A stretch of 64,000 nt of DNA from Flavobacterium chungbukense (GCF_020805785.1 NZ_JAJGZV010000011.1:79152-143151), one strand, 5' to 3'. Counted from the first letter of the stretch, positions 53,032 through 62,151 are shown. Numbers and translations are program-made. The notes: generated by a model not told the origin, from the letters alone.

Positions 53032-53484
53032 TTAAAGTTTTTCTAAAGCTTCCAGAATTCCATCGGCTCCTGGATTTACTGCCATTGGAGATAGATAACT
53101 CCATTGTATAATTCCTTCTTTATCGATTACAAAAAGAGCACGGTTGCATTCACCTTCTTCTTTATTGTAAACACCGTATTTATTTGATGTTTCTCCTTTT
53201 GGTTCAAAATCGGCTAATAAAGGAAAATGCAGATTTCTAGATTGAGAAAAGGCCATATGACACCATTTACTGTCCACCGAAATACCGAAAATTTCAGCAT
53301 CGTATTTTTTGAAGTATTTCAGCATCTCGTTGTAAAGTGCCATCTGATCACTGCAAACCGGACTCCAGTCGGCAGGATAAAAAGCTAAAATCACGTTTTT
53401 TCCTTTAATTTCAGATAAAGTGATTTTTTGGTTGGGTGTTGCAAATAATGTAAAATCTGGCGCAACGTCATTTTTCTGTAGCAT
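53032..53484 (-). CDS. Peroxiredoxin (AhpC/TSA family)
   Basis: A 150-residue thioredoxin-fold peroxidase. The peroxidatic cysteine is Cys44 in PADWSPVCSDQ, an atypical form of the usual PxxxT/SxxC motif that keeps Pro and Ser. Cys75 and the Cys in EGECNRALFVID are possible resolving residues. It should reduce hydrogen peroxide or organic peroxides in the cytoplasm. The gene start overlaps the end of the DUF1275 gene by 17 bases, implying translational coupling. Confidence 0.9.
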   Translation of the reverse strand: MLQKNDVAPDFTLFATPNQKITLSEIKGKNVILAFYPADWSPVCSDQMALYNEMLKYFKKYDAEIFGISVDSKWCHMAFSQSRNLHFPLLADFEPKGETSNKYGVYNKEEGECNRALFVIDKEGIIQWSYLSPMAVNPGADGILEALEKL

Positions 53485-54187
53485 AAGATTTAGTTTTTAG
53501 GTTAAAATCAGTACTGGATATTAGCAATGCGCAAATAATTAATAGCAGTGCAGGAAAGGCGAGTGTCCAGTTTTTTAATAACGGAAGTGCCAGAGGTACA
53601 ACGGATGCTCCTAATAGAAAGCCAATCCACAGGAGGAATAACCGAATAGCATTGAGTTTGTACTGTTTTCTATTAACTTCATTAGTACTCATACTTAGCA
53701 TTGCTGTATTTCTTGCCAGACTATTTAAAGTTCCTGTAACGAAATCGGTGTTTATTTTCTGGTTTCCTACTGAACTTACAATCGTATTCATAATTCCTGT
53801 TGAAAAAACAATTATTGGTATTGAAAGTCCATTATTTATATTGTAATAGTGAGAAGCAATTGTATAGACAATCAATATTCCTGAAACAATATAAAAAGGT
53901 AAGGACTCAAACTTCGATTCTCTCCATAACGAGAGACAAGTGCCTGCATATATTCCAAAAACAAAACAGCCAATTATTGCTAACGATGAAATAATGATTG
54001 CTGATTTACCACTTGAAAAAGCAATTCCTAATTGTGTACTGTTGCCGCTAATAAAAGAGACATATATTTTCCATTTAAGAAAACCAGCAGCATCTAAATA
54101 TCCTGCAATAAACGCTAAGAATATGGCTAGTTTCTCCTGCATTCTGATTTGATCAGGCGAAACTGTGAATTCTGTTTCAGCATCCAA
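53468..54187 (-). CDS. YoaK/DUF1275 family membrane protein
   Basis: A 239-residue protein with about six transmembrane helices, matching the YoaK (DUF1275) family: AFIAGYLDAAGFLKWKIYVSFISGNSTQLG near the start and NTDFVTGTLNSLARN in the middle are family marks. Its function is unknown; possible small-molecule transport. It begins 5 bp after the bicupin stop and overlaps the peroxiredoxin start, so these three genes are read together. Confidence 0.88.
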   Translation of the reverse strand: MDAETEFTVSPDQIRMQEKLAIFLAFIAGYLDAAGFLKWKIYVSFISGNSTQLGIAFSSGKSAIIISSLAIIGCFVFGIYAGTCLSLWRESKFESLPFYIVSGILIVYTIASHYYNINNGLSIPIIVFSTGIMNTIVSSVGNQKINTDFVTGTLNSLARNTAMLSMSTNEVNRKQYKLNAIRLFLLWIGFLLGASVVPLALPLLKNWTLAFPALLLIICALLISSTDFNLKTKSYATEK

Positions 54188-54192
54188 AATGA

Positions 54193-55239
54193 TTATTTTT
54201 CAGGTTGAATAAACAGTTTGCTTTTAGGAAATTTTTCTATTTCGTCTTTTGCTAGACCAAAATTGGTTATAACAACATCTTTTGGATTTCCTGCAAGCCA
54301 TTCACTCAAATCAATAGATTGATAGACACCACTGTTAAATCCGATTAAGATTTTGCAAACTGTATTCCCCGTATTTTTTATATAATGTCCAGCACCCATT
54401 GATACATAACCAACATCTCCTGCATTGAATTGTTCGGTGACCACGGTACTTTCTGCCAGAAAAACAGACATTTCGGCTTGACCGGAAATATAATACTGCC
54501 ACTCATCAGCGTTCGGATGCCAATGCATTTCTCTTAAAGCACCTGGCTGTAATTCTATAATAGATCCTGCCATTGTTGTACTGATAGGAAATTCTTTGCT
54601 TGTAACCAATCTTTGCAAGCCTCCGCCCGGAATTATTCTTGGTTGTTGAGCATGCAAAGGATAACGGTGCAAATTGGTCAATTCAATATCTGATTCTTCA
54701 GGGCGGGAAGCGGCTGCAAAGGATAATTCGTCAGGAACAATTCCGGTTGCAAAATAGGCTTCTTTTTGAGGTAATGATGCCACTTCTTCTAAAGTAATTC
54801 CCAAGTTTTGAGCAACAATTTCTGGTGGCATGCTCGATACAAAATCGGTTACGCTGAAAGTATGATCTTCGGAAAAATTACCATTATCAAAAATTAAAAT
54901 AAAATGACATTCTTCTGTTCCTGTGGCTTGAATCGAATGTCCATATCCTTTTGGGAAATACCAAACATCGCCTGGTTCAAAATTATCAGTATAACTGTGA
55001 CCGTTTGGATGAATAATAGTTGTACGTACCGTTCCTGAAATAACATAAGCCCATTCGGCAGCATTTGCGTGCCAATGCAGTTCGCGCATACTTCCGGGCT
55101 GTAATCGCATTGAAACTCCTGCGATGCCAATAGATGCTGGAAAATCTTTTACAGAAGCTCCTCTTGTTGTACCGCCGTCATTGGTGCGTGGTTCTTTTTT
55201 TTCTAATTCGTATTTAAAACTTAATAATTCACTGCTCAT
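54193..55239 (-). CDS. Bicupin, oxalate decarboxylase-like
   Basis: A 348-residue cytoplasmic bicupin like bacterial OxdC. Manganese ligands of cupin 1 are His55, His57, Glu62 and His101; of cupin 2, His239, His241, Glu246 and His285. By recalled alignment to Bacillus OxdC, site 1 keeps the catalytic Arg (Arg72 in GTVRTT) and the lid Glu (Glu124 in SEDHT, for SENST). Site 2 has Glu256 where Arg is expected and lacks the second acid. So site 1 is probably the active one. Oxalate would give formate and CO2; the formate dehydrogenase downstream could use the formate. Confidence 0.85.
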   Translation of the reverse strand: MSSELLSFKYELEKKEPRTNDGGTTRGASVKDFPASIGIAGVSMRLQPGSMRELHWHANAAEWAYVISGTVRTTIIHPNGHSYTDNFEPGDVWYFPKGYGHSIQATGTEECHFILIFDNGNFSEDHTFSVTDFVSSMPPEIVAQNLGITLEEVASLPQKEAYFATGIVPDELSFAAASRPEESDIELTNLHRYPLHAQQPRIIPGGGLQRLVTSKEFPISTTMAGSIIELQPGALREMHWHPNADEWQYYISGQAEMSVFLAESTVVTEQFNAGDVGYVSMGAGHYIKNTGNTVCKILIGFNSGVYQSIDLSEWLAGNPKDVVITNFGLAKDEIEKFPKSKLFIQPEK

Positions 55240-55438
55240 GATAATAGCTTTTGGTGATTAATTGTATTGGTTTTTAATTCTATTGTAAAGCTATTGAAGA
55301 TATACGCTGACTATGTTTTGAATTCGTTAGACGGGCAAAATGAGTCGTTGAATTTAGTATAAGAAACTTTAGTAAATTATATAGAGATTTTATGCGTTTT
55401 TTAAATCATTAGTTTTTGTTTTTTAAAATGAAAACATA

Positions 55439-55470
55439 AAAAAAATCACTGCATATACAGTGATTTTTTT
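55439..55470 (-). terminator. Terminator after the ABM gene
   Basis: AATCACTG (55444-55451) pairs with CAGTGATT (55458-55465) across the loop CATATA, with A and T runs on the two sides. It lies between the monooxygenase stop (55494) and the bicupin start (55239), separating two minus-strand operons. Confidence 0.85.
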
Positions 55471-55493
55471 ATTATATAAAGGATTAAAAACTA

Positions 55494-56045
55494 TTATTTA
55501 AACAGCCATTTTTTGATCAGTTTAGTATAATTTGGCATTACGGCAAATACCATCAAAAAAACAACGCATCCTGAAATTATCAATGCATCAAAATAATGAT
55601 AAGCAGGAATTTTCAAAAACCTCAAAAAGGGTAATACAAGTAACGGAATTAATAGCGATAAAGGATAAATAGCAGACCAGGTTACAAGAAATTGTTTCCA
55701 GCGTACAGGAACTTTGTTTCCTTGGTTTTCGGTATTAAAAAGAAAATCCAAACCTGATTTTATCTGGTAATTGTCATTTTTTCTAAATAACGGATTCGCT
55801 TTTTTAATGAGCATTTTTCGGTCTTCTGATTCCATCCAGTTTTTAAGGTTTTCAATAGTATCAAAACGGATAATAACTGTGTAAACAAAAGTTAAATGCA
55901 GAATAGGCCGTACAATCTGCAAATCAATAAACCCATTTGAACACTTAGTAATGGGAACAATTTCATCTAGCCATTTTTCGTATTGAAGTTCTTTTCCATC
56001 CAAAATATGATGCGTAATAACAACAGATGCGCCTTGATTTTCCAT
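55494..56045 (-). CDS. Antibiotic biosynthesis monooxygenase-like protein with membrane tail
   Basis: A 183-residue protein. Residues 5-95 fit an antibiotic biosynthesis monooxygenase (ABM) ferredoxin-like domain (VVITHHILDGKELQYEKWLDE, FVYTVIIRFDTIENLKNWMES). The C-terminal part has two transmembrane helices (about 120-142 and 150-170) that anchor it. Soluble ABM proteins oxidise quinols or polyketides without cofactors; the tethered type is of unknown use. It follows the quinone reductase gene by 35 bp, which suggests a shared quinone-related task. Confidence 0.8.
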   Translation of the reverse strand: MENQGASVVITHHILDGKELQYEKWLDEIVPITKCSNGFIDLQIVRPILHLTFVYTVIIRFDTIENLKNWMESEDRKMLIKKANPLFRKNDNYQIKSGLDFLFNTENQGNKVPVRWKQFLVTWSAIYPLSLLIPLLVLPFLRFLKIPAYHYFDALIISGCVVFLMVFAVMPNYTKLIKKWLFK

Positions 56046-56080
56046 ATTACTGTTTTTGATTGAGGTTTGTTTTTTGAATA

Positions 56081-57049
56081 TTATCGAACAAGGATAATTT
56101 TACCGGTATGATTGCTTTCTTCTAATAATCGATGTGCTGCAGGAGCTTCTGTAAAAGGAAAGGTTTTAAAAATAATCGGCTTAAATTGTTTTGATTCAAT
56201 CAATGGCCAGACATTTTTTTGTACTTCTTTGGCTAATTGCCTTTTAAAATCATAATCTCTGCTTCTTAATGTACTTCCGGTAATCGTTAAACGTTTTGTC
56301 ATTACTTTCCAAAGATCAAGATCTACATGACTGCCAGTTACAGCATTAATATGAACTAATCTGCCTTCAGGTTTTAGGATGTTGACATTTTTACTGAGAT
56401 AATCACCGCCAATCATATCTAAAATAACATCAACACCTTCTTCCTGTAAAACATTTTCGAAGTCTTGTGTTTTGTAATTGATATAAGAATCAGCGCCTAA
56501 TTCTAGACAATTTAGACCTTTCTCTTCGGATCCTACTGTTACAATTACGCGCAGTCCTAAAGCATGCGCAATTTGAATTCCCGTAATGCCAATGCCACTA
56601 TTACCGCCGTGAATTAAAAGGGTTTCTCCAGATTTAAGTGCACCTCTCTGAAAAATGTTTGACCAAACTGTAAAAACTGTTTCGGGAAGACTTGCCGCTT
56701 CTGCAAAAGACAAACCAGAAGGAATAGGAAGACATTGGCCTTCACGCACGCTAACGTATTCTGCATAACCACCGCCAGCAAGAATGGCACAAACTTTATC
56801 ACCGATTTTAAAATCAGTAACATCTGGTCCGCATTCTACAACAATTCCAGAAACTTCCAAACCAAGAATTTCAGATGAAGCACCCGGCGGAGCAGGATAA
56901 TTGCCTTCACGCTGGAAAATATCAGAACGGTTTAAACCTGCTGCTTTTACTTCTATTAAAACTTTATCTCCGCTTATTTCTGGAGTTGGATATTCCTTTA
57001 ACTGGAGTACATCTGGAGTTCCAGATTGGGTTATAACTATTGCTTTCAT
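56081..57049 (-). CDS. NAD(P)H quinone oxidoreductase (MDR family, PIG3-like)
   Basis: A 322-residue medium-chain reductase without the zinc-binding residues. GroES-like N-terminal domain (VLIEVKAAGLNRSDIFQREG, ILGLEVSGIV), nucleotide-binding site LIHGGNSGIGITGIQ, and the end SNHTGKIIL match the quinone oxidoreductase/PIG3 group. It uses NADPH to reduce quinones or other electrophiles. It is third in a minus-strand unit (SRPBCC-like, lipocalin-like, this, ABM). Confidence 0.9.
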   Translation of the reverse strand: MKAIVITQSGTPDVLQLKEYPTPEISGDKVLIEVKAAGLNRSDIFQREGNYPAPPGASSEILGLEVSGIVVECGPDVTDFKIGDKVCAILAGGGYAEYVSVREGQCLPIPSGLSFAEAASLPETVFTVWSNIFQRGALKSGETLLIHGGNSGIGITGIQIAHALGLRVIVTVGSEEKGLNCLELGADSYINYKTQDFENVLQEEGVDVILDMIGGDYLSKNVNILKPEGRLVHINAVTGSHVDLDLWKVMTKRLTITGSTLRSRDYDFKRQLAKEVQKNVWPLIESKQFKPIIFKTFPFTEAPAAHRLLEESNHTGKIILVR

Positions 57050-57060
57050 TTGGTTTAGGA

Positions 57061-57492
57061 TTAATGATTTTTATTAGATTTTTCGATTCTTTTCCAAGTG
57101 AGTTTATGAATTACCAAACGCGAATTACTTATAAAAGGTTCTTCTGTTTCTAAATGCAATAAATTATCTTTAAAAAGAACTATTCTGTTTTGTGTCTGGT
57201 TTCGCCAACTTTCCAAAAGCGAAACGTACATCGTATGACTGACTATTTGTTTTTCATCGTCTGTTTTGAAAGGTCCTGAATAGGCGAGATAACTCTCATT
57301 ATCTTTTGCGTCGGAATTTTCAGAATCAGTTTTCATTATTTGTGCCGACATATAACCGTCATTATTGTAAATAATAATACCTTTTGGTTTGATTCCCATC
57401 GGATATGTAATTTCTCCGCCATCTAAAGGTACTTCAATCAATTCAACCAAAATCCAGGAACCAATCAGTTTTTTAAATAAATTTTCTTTCAT
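57061..57492 (-). CDS. Lipocalin-like domain protein
   Basis: About 143 residues from the ATG at 57492 (MKENLFKKLIGSWILVEL); an upstream TTG at 57501 would add three residues. The sequence fits the lipocalin-like family: LIGSWILVELIEVPLDG, GIIIYNNDGYMSAQIM, YLAYSGPFKTDDEKQIVSH, LTWKRIE. Typical members are about 140 residues and bind small hydrophobic molecules, or act as isomerases in polyketide loci. It lies 11 bp before the quinone reductase gene. Confidence 0.85.
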   Translation of the reverse strand: MKENLFKKLIGSWILVELIEVPLDGGEITYPMGIKPKGIIIYNNDGYMSAQIMKTDSENSDAKDNESYLAYSGPFKTDDEKQIVSHTMYVSLLESWRNQTQNRIVLFKDNLLHLETEEPFISNSRLVIHKLTWKRIEKSNKNH

Positions 57493-57543
57493 AATACTCA
57501 AAAATAAAAGGAGCGTACATTAGCACGCTCGATTTTTATATCA

Positions 57544-58101
57544 TTAAAAAGGCTGATTGTATTTGCCAGTTAATGCTTTGTTTTCGATGCTTTTAGCAAA
57601 GTTAGGAGTTTCTTCATGATTGTGAGCGTCAGAAGCTGCTTGTCTTGAAGCTGCTGCACCTGCAAGATTTACGTTATGTTCTTTTAGATATTCGAACATT
57701 TCTGGTGTTGCTGTTGCGTGAATTTCGTTGGTGTAAAGACAGGTATTCTCATCTATTTTGGTTACTTTAAGTTCCCATAAAACCTGAACTTTAGTGCGTC
57801 CGTTTTGAGTAATAGAATCTGAAATTGATAACATACGGCAATAATCGGGACGGTGAACTGTTGCCACATAATGTTGTACCATTAAGGCGTCGCCAATTGT
57901 TTCTACGTTTATTGACATCGGTTCACCCTCATAAGTGCTGGTAATTCCTGCACCGATATGCTGTGTAGAACAACGTTGATATTCTGCATCTGGAAGATTT
58001 AAAAGCCATTCGGCTATATTTACTTTTTCAATTGGTGCATTGATAATTGCAGTTACTGCTGAATGTGATAATGCATTTTCTTTGGTTTGAATGATTTCCA
58101 T
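57544..58101 (-). CDS. SRPBCC/polyketide cyclase-like protein
   Basis: A 185-residue cytoplasmic protein. The order of a strand, a helix (APIEKVNIAEWLLNLPD) and a long run of strands (MSINVETIGDALMVQHYVAT, TKVQVLWELKVTKIDENTC), with a C-terminal helix, suggests the SRPBCC ligand-binding fold of the START/polyketide cyclase group, though similarity is weak by eye. It is the first gene of the four-gene unit with the lipocalin-like, quinone reductase and ABM proteins. Function unknown. Confidence 0.6.
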   Translation of the reverse strand: MEIIQTKENALSHSAVTAIINAPIEKVNIAEWLLNLPDAEYQRCSTQHIGAGITSTYEGEPMSINVETIGDALMVQHYVATVHRPDYCRMLSISDSITQNGRTKVQVLWELKVTKIDENTCLYTNEIHATATPEMFEYLKEHNVNLAGAAASRQAASDAHNHEETPNFAKSIENKALTGKYNQPF

Positions 58102-58235
58102 GATTTCTTGGTTTAAATTGTTTTACTGAAGTAAATTTACCTTCTTGCATTCGTGTGGCATTATACTATTCATTGAATGGGCAAAATCACTCGTTTAATA
58201 AGCAAAAACACTCGTTTATCGTAATCGAAATTTCC

Positions 58236-58530
58236 ATTCAATACGTTTCCCGAGGTTGAAACCTCGGGCTATGTTTAAAATAGGAAAGGAAAAAAAATGA
58301 AGAATATAATCTCAATATGAGAAAACATAGCCAGTGGTTTCAACCACTGGGACGCAAAGAAGATCAAGTCTGGGATTATTAAAACATGATTATTTCAATA
58401 CTTATTCAATACGTTTCCCGAGGTTGAAACCTCGGGCTATGTTTTAAAATAGGAGAGGAAAATCATTTCAATATGAGCAAACTTAGCCAGTGGTTTCAAC
58501 CACTGTGATGCAAAGAGAATCAGGTTTATT
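58236..58530. repeat. Two copies of a REP/BIME-like double hairpin
   Basis: Each unit starts ATTCAATACGTTT, has hairpin CCCGAGGTTGAAACCTCGGG (58249-58268; 58417-58436), then GGCTATGTTT, a variable middle, AAACATAGCC or a variant, and hairpin CCAGTGGTTTCAACCACTGG (58331-58350; 58487-58506 with one change). The two hairpins of a unit are inverted to each other around GGTTGAAACC. The period is about 168 bp with differing middles. No transposase is nearby. The rest of 58102-58235 holds no gene. Confidence 0.85.
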
Positions 58531-58550
58531 GCTAAATTAGAATAAAATAA

Positions 58551-58579
58551 AAAAGACCGCCTTTAATGGACAGTCTTTC
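58551..58579 (-). terminator. Terminator of the hybrid kinase gene
   Basis: On the minus strand AAAGACTGTCC pairs with GGCGGTCTTT across ATTAAA, followed by a T-rich run. It lies 57 bases after the kinase stop. Confidence 0.7.
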
Positions 58580-58635
58580 AATTGAAATAATAAGTAACAA
58601 GATGATTTTTCTTGAATTTAAAATGAGTTGTTTTC

Positions 58636-60852
58636 TTATTTGTTTAGCAGTGATTCTAAAAACACTTTAGCTTCTAAAAGTGACAAATTGAGAATATTTT
58701 CTACATCGTCTAAAATCTGCTGTAAGGTTGTATTCTGTTCTGTTGCCAATTCGAGAATATCAAGTTTTTCTTCTAAAAGAGGCAGTAATCCCATTATAGC
58801 AGCACTAGATTGTAAATCATGGGCTCTAAGTTTTACTATTTTAAAATCCTGATTTTGATAAGCCGTTATAAGTTGGTCTAAATGCGATGGCACATTGTCA
58901 ATAAATTGATTAGTCACTGTTTCTTCAAAAGCTTTATTACCGCCGCTTACAGATTGCATATAAGTAAGATCAATATGTTGAAAAATTAAATTAGATTCAG
59001 GAACTTTTACTTCTTCTAAATCTGTTTCTTTCAATCCGAAATTAGCGATGAGTTTAAAAAGTTCTTCTTCCTTTATAGGTTTTGAAATGTATTCATTCAT
59101 GCCTTGACTTAGACATCTTTCTTTTTCGCCAGGAAGCGCGTGCGCCGTCATTGCGATTATCGGAATATTTAGTTTTAACATATCTCGAATTTGCTGTACC
59201 GCGGTATATCCGTCCATTTGTGGCATTTGTAAATCCATTAGAACAAGATCACAGTCTTTTTTTCTAAGGTATTCTACAGCTTCTAAACCATTAGATGCCA
59301 TGTCAAAATCAATATTCCATTGTGAGAGTAAATGCTTCATTAAACTTTGGTTGATTGCATTGTCATCAACAACTAGGACTCTCAAAGCTTTATGAGATAT
59401 ACTTTTAAAGTGATCAATATTGGCTACAGGAATTGTATTGAGCTGTTCTTTAGCAATTTCATACGGAATGTAAAAACTAAAAGATGTTCCTTTTCCTTGT
59501 TCGCTGCTTACTTCGATATCGCCGTCCTGCAATAAAATCAACTTTTTTACAATCGATAATCCAAGTCCGGTGCCACCGTAATTTCTGGTTGTTGAGTCTT
59601 CACCCTGATTGAATCTTTCAAAAACTTCGTTTAGTTTTTCTTTATCAATTCCAATTCCAGTATCTGTAATAGTGAAGCCGATAACAACTTGATTTTCATT
59701 TTGTTCTTTGTTATAAACTTCAATGTTTACTGTTCCTTGATGCGTAAATTTTATCGCATTACCGATAAGATTTACCAATATTTGAGTCAGTCGGGTAGCA
59801 TCGCCAATCAAAGTATCTGGAATGGAGCTGTCCACTTTACTGGAAATTATTAATTTTTTTTCTTTTACCCGTTCCGAAAAAAGCGTTTCAACCGAATTTA
59901 ATAATCCGTTGATACTGAATATTCCAGGTGTAATGCGCATCATTCCTGCTTCGATTTTAGATAAATCGAGTATATCGTTAATAATAGTCATTAGATTTTC
60001 GCCAGAACGCTGAATAGAAGTTACAAATTCTGAAGCAGTTTCGTCTAAAGGTCTTTTCTGTAATAAATTAGTAAAACCTAAAATACCACTTAACGGAGTT
60101 CGTATTTCATGACTCATATTGGCGAGAAAGTTTTCTTTGGTTTGTGCTGCAACCGATGCTTTTTTTTCCGCAATATCCAATTCCTTAATCAGAAAATGTT
60201 GTCTTCTAAATTGTCGCATTATATGATAGCCAATTACCGCGCCGCTTAAGACTAATAAGATCAATAAAGAAATGTCATACAGTTTTGCTCTTTTGCCCAT
60301 TTCAAGGCTTAGATCGCTGAGTTCTACCATTCGTAATTGACGCTTGTGGTAAATTTTAGCGGTAATATCCGTAATTTCATTAGAGATTATTCGGGCTCTA
60401 GGATTAGCTATTGAACTTTCATCATCCATATTTCCTAAAGAGTCGTAACGATGCAAAAGTTTTCCTTTAGTCGCCATTTTATCCTGCGCCAAAACGCCCA
60501 GCCTTTGTATTAGTCTTTCTTCTTCTGGATCTGCGTTATCTACAGAAAGCGAATCGAGAAAATTTCTAATCTGCTTAATTTTTTGATCAATGCCTTCCAG
60601 ATGCGTAGTGTCATTGGTGGCAATTGAAGCTCTAATTCGACTTTCAACGCCCAAAATATCACGGTCGATCTCTCTTAAATGATTGCTCGAACGCAATTCG
60701 TTCAAAAGTGTATTATTATTTCGTATGAGCTCTTTAGTATTTTGAGCTGAATTAATCTGTACTGCAATCAATAAAATACTGCACAAAATAAAACTGCTTA
60801 TTATAAAATAGCTAAAGCGTTTATTGCCCATTACGGTAGACGTATTTATCAT
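58636..60852 (-). CDS. Hybrid histidine kinase (CHASE3-like sensor, HK, receiver, HPt)
   Basis: A 738-residue membrane kinase. Transmembrane helices lie at about 13-32 and 192-213; the helical periplasmic part between resembles CHASE3. HisKA has His248 (NMSHEIRTP); the ATPase domain has NLIGNAIKFT, DTGIGI and GGTGLGL. A receiver domain has Asp540 (LVLMDLQMP), and a C-terminal HPt domain has His678 (KLRAHDLQSSA). It can thus run a full four-step phosphorelay. The next gene upstream is a LytTR regulator, a possible output. Start may also be the Met at residue 8. Confidence 0.93.
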   Translation of the reverse strand: MINTSTVMGNKRFSYFIISSFILCSILLIAVQINSAQNTKELIRNNNTLLNELRSSNHLREIDRDILGVESRIRASIATNDTTHLEGIDQKIKQIRNFLDSLSVDNADPEEERLIQRLGVLAQDKMATKGKLLHRYDSLGNMDDESSIANPRARIISNEITDITAKIYHKRQLRMVELSDLSLEMGKRAKLYDISLLILLVLSGAVIGYHIMRQFRRQHFLIKELDIAEKKASVAAQTKENFLANMSHEIRTPLSGILGFTNLLQKRPLDETASEFVTSIQRSGENLMTIINDILDLSKIEAGMMRITPGIFSINGLLNSVETLFSERVKEKKLIISSKVDSSIPDTLIGDATRLTQILVNLIGNAIKFTHQGTVNIEVYNKEQNENQVVIGFTITDTGIGIDKEKLNEVFERFNQGEDSTTRNYGGTGLGLSIVKKLILLQDGDIEVSSEQGKGTSFSFYIPYEIAKEQLNTIPVANIDHFKSISHKALRVLVVDDNAINQSLMKHLLSQWNIDFDMASNGLEAVEYLRKKDCDLVLMDLQMPQMDGYTAVQQIRDMLKLNIPIIAMTAHALPGEKERCLSQGMNEYISKPIKEEELFKLIANFGLKETDLEEVKVPESNLIFQHIDLTYMQSVSGGNKAFEETVTNQFIDNVPSHLDQLITAYQNQDFKIVKLRAHDLQSSAAIMGLLPLLEEKLDILELATEQNTTLQQILDDVENILNLSLLEAKVFLESLLNK

Positions 60853-60935
60853 AAAATAAGTGTAAATGAAATTGTGTTATCTTAATTGAATAAGAGAGGA
60901 TTGTAATTTACGCAGCAGGCAGAAAAAGAGATTGT

Positions 60936-61631
60936 TTAAAAAACATTCATTCTGGTGTTAAGTGCTTTTCTATAAGCATCGGCAACGGGAATGAATTTTT
61001 TGTTAATCATAATACCGCCATCCTGTAAAGTATCAATTTTTCCAATCGAAACAATATAAGAACGATGTACTCTAATGAAATCATCTTTTGGCAAACGTTC
61101 TTCGGCAGTTTTCATTTTACCGTGTATGGCAAACATTTTTTCTTTCGTGTAAAACTTTACATAATCGCCCATTGCTTCGGCATAAAAAATATCATCCAGT
61201 TTTAAGCGTCTTGTAATGTTAGAATCTCTAACAAATAAAAACTCTTCTTTACTAAATTGCACATTTTCTTTTCGGCTTTCAATTATAGACTGTGCTTTAC
61301 TTACTGCTTGTAAAAATCGGGCAGGAGTAACCGGTTTTAAAATGTAATCTGCGATATTCAATTCAAATGCTTCCAGTGCATATTCTTTTTTAGAAGATGT
61401 AAAAATGATTATGATGTCTTTGCCCGATAGATTTTTTGTCAATTCTATTCCCGTCATTTCTGGCATTTCAATATCCAAAAAGATCAAGTCTACATGATTT
61501 TCCTGCAAATGATGATACGCCTCAATGGCATTCGAATATTCATTTATAACAATAAGATTTGGAATTTGTTTTGCCAAATGAGACAAAGTGGTTCTTGCAA
61601 TATCATTGTCATCAACGATTAACGCTTTCAT
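60936..61631 (-). CDS. LytTR family response regulator
   Basis: A 231-residue regulator with a receiver domain (acidic pair in VDDND, phosphoacceptor Asp53 in IFLDIEMPEMTG, Lys in ILKPVTPARF) and a LytTR DNA-binding domain (about 130-231: FLFVRDSNITRRLKLDDIFY, KMKTAEERLPKDDFIRVHRS). LytTR regulators usually pair with membrane kinases of the YehU type; here the neighbour is a hybrid kinase with HPt. It precedes the kinase gene by 83 bp on the same strand. Confidence 0.93.
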   Translation of the reverse strand: MKALIVDDNDIARTTLSHLAKQIPNLIVINEYSNAIEAYHHLQENHVDLIFLDIEMPEMTGIELTKNLSGKDIIIIFTSSKKEYALEAFELNIADYILKPVTPARFLQAVSKAQSIIESRKENVQFSKEEFLFVRDSNITRRLKLDDIFYAEAMGDYVKFYTKEKMFAIHGKMKTAEERLPKDDFIRVHRSYIVSIGKIDTLQDGGIMINKKFIPVADAYRKALNTRMNVF

Positions 61632-61677
61632 GGTATTTGGTTTTTGGTTTAGACAAATATACTTATTCCTTGTTAGT

Positions 61678-62151
61678 TTATCTAAAGTAAGAGCGAATCA
61701 TCCAAGCCATTTCTTCGTGAATTTCGATTAATCCAGTAATAAAATCGCTTGAACCATAATCTTTGTAATCATTGGCAAAAGGAGTGATGTTACCGCGAAT
61801 AAATTCGATAATGCTTTCATGGTCTTGCAATAAATCTTTCATAAAGCCTAAACCGTCATTTGTTCTCTCGCTGTATTCTGTAAGATGCGTCAATTCAAGA
61901 TAAGTTTTCAAAGTTGCAGGTGCATAGTGACCTATTTTACGCATGCGTTCTGCAACACTGTCAATAATTTCATCTAATTGTTTGTACTGATTTTCAAAGA
62001 AAATGTGATTTGCATGAAAATTATCTCCTGTAACATTCCAATGCGCGTTTCTGGTTTTTGTGTAAAGAATAAATTCATCAGCTAATAATTTTGCCAATTC
62101 ATTAGAAACTGCATCTGTGTTTTTTTCTGTAATACCAATGGTTGCTTTCAT
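61678..62151 (-). CDS. dps: Dps family DNA-binding ferritin-like protein
   Basis: A 157-residue Dps protein. Ferroxidase ligands of the dimer interface are visible: His37 in AHWNVTG, His49, Asp64 and Glu68 in IIDSVAERMRKIG. It should oxidise Fe(II) with hydrogen peroxide, store iron in a 12-mer and protect DNA. There is no long Lys-rich N-terminal tail, so strong DNA binding is uncertain. It lies 46 bp before the LytTR gene on the same strand and divergent from the MreB paralogue. Confidence 0.93.
   Translation of the reverse strand: MKATIGITEKNTDAVSNELAKLLADEFILYTKTRNAHWNVTGDNFHANHIFFENQYKQLDEIIDSVAERMRKIGHYAPATLKTYLELTHLTEYSERTNDGLGFMKDLLQDHESIIEFIRGNITPFANDYKDYGSSDFITGLIEIHEEMAWMIRSYFR

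Noticed and set aside
58236..58530. CRISPR array
   Set aside because: Only two units of about 168 bp with internal hairpins; no short direct repeats with regular spacers and no cas genes.
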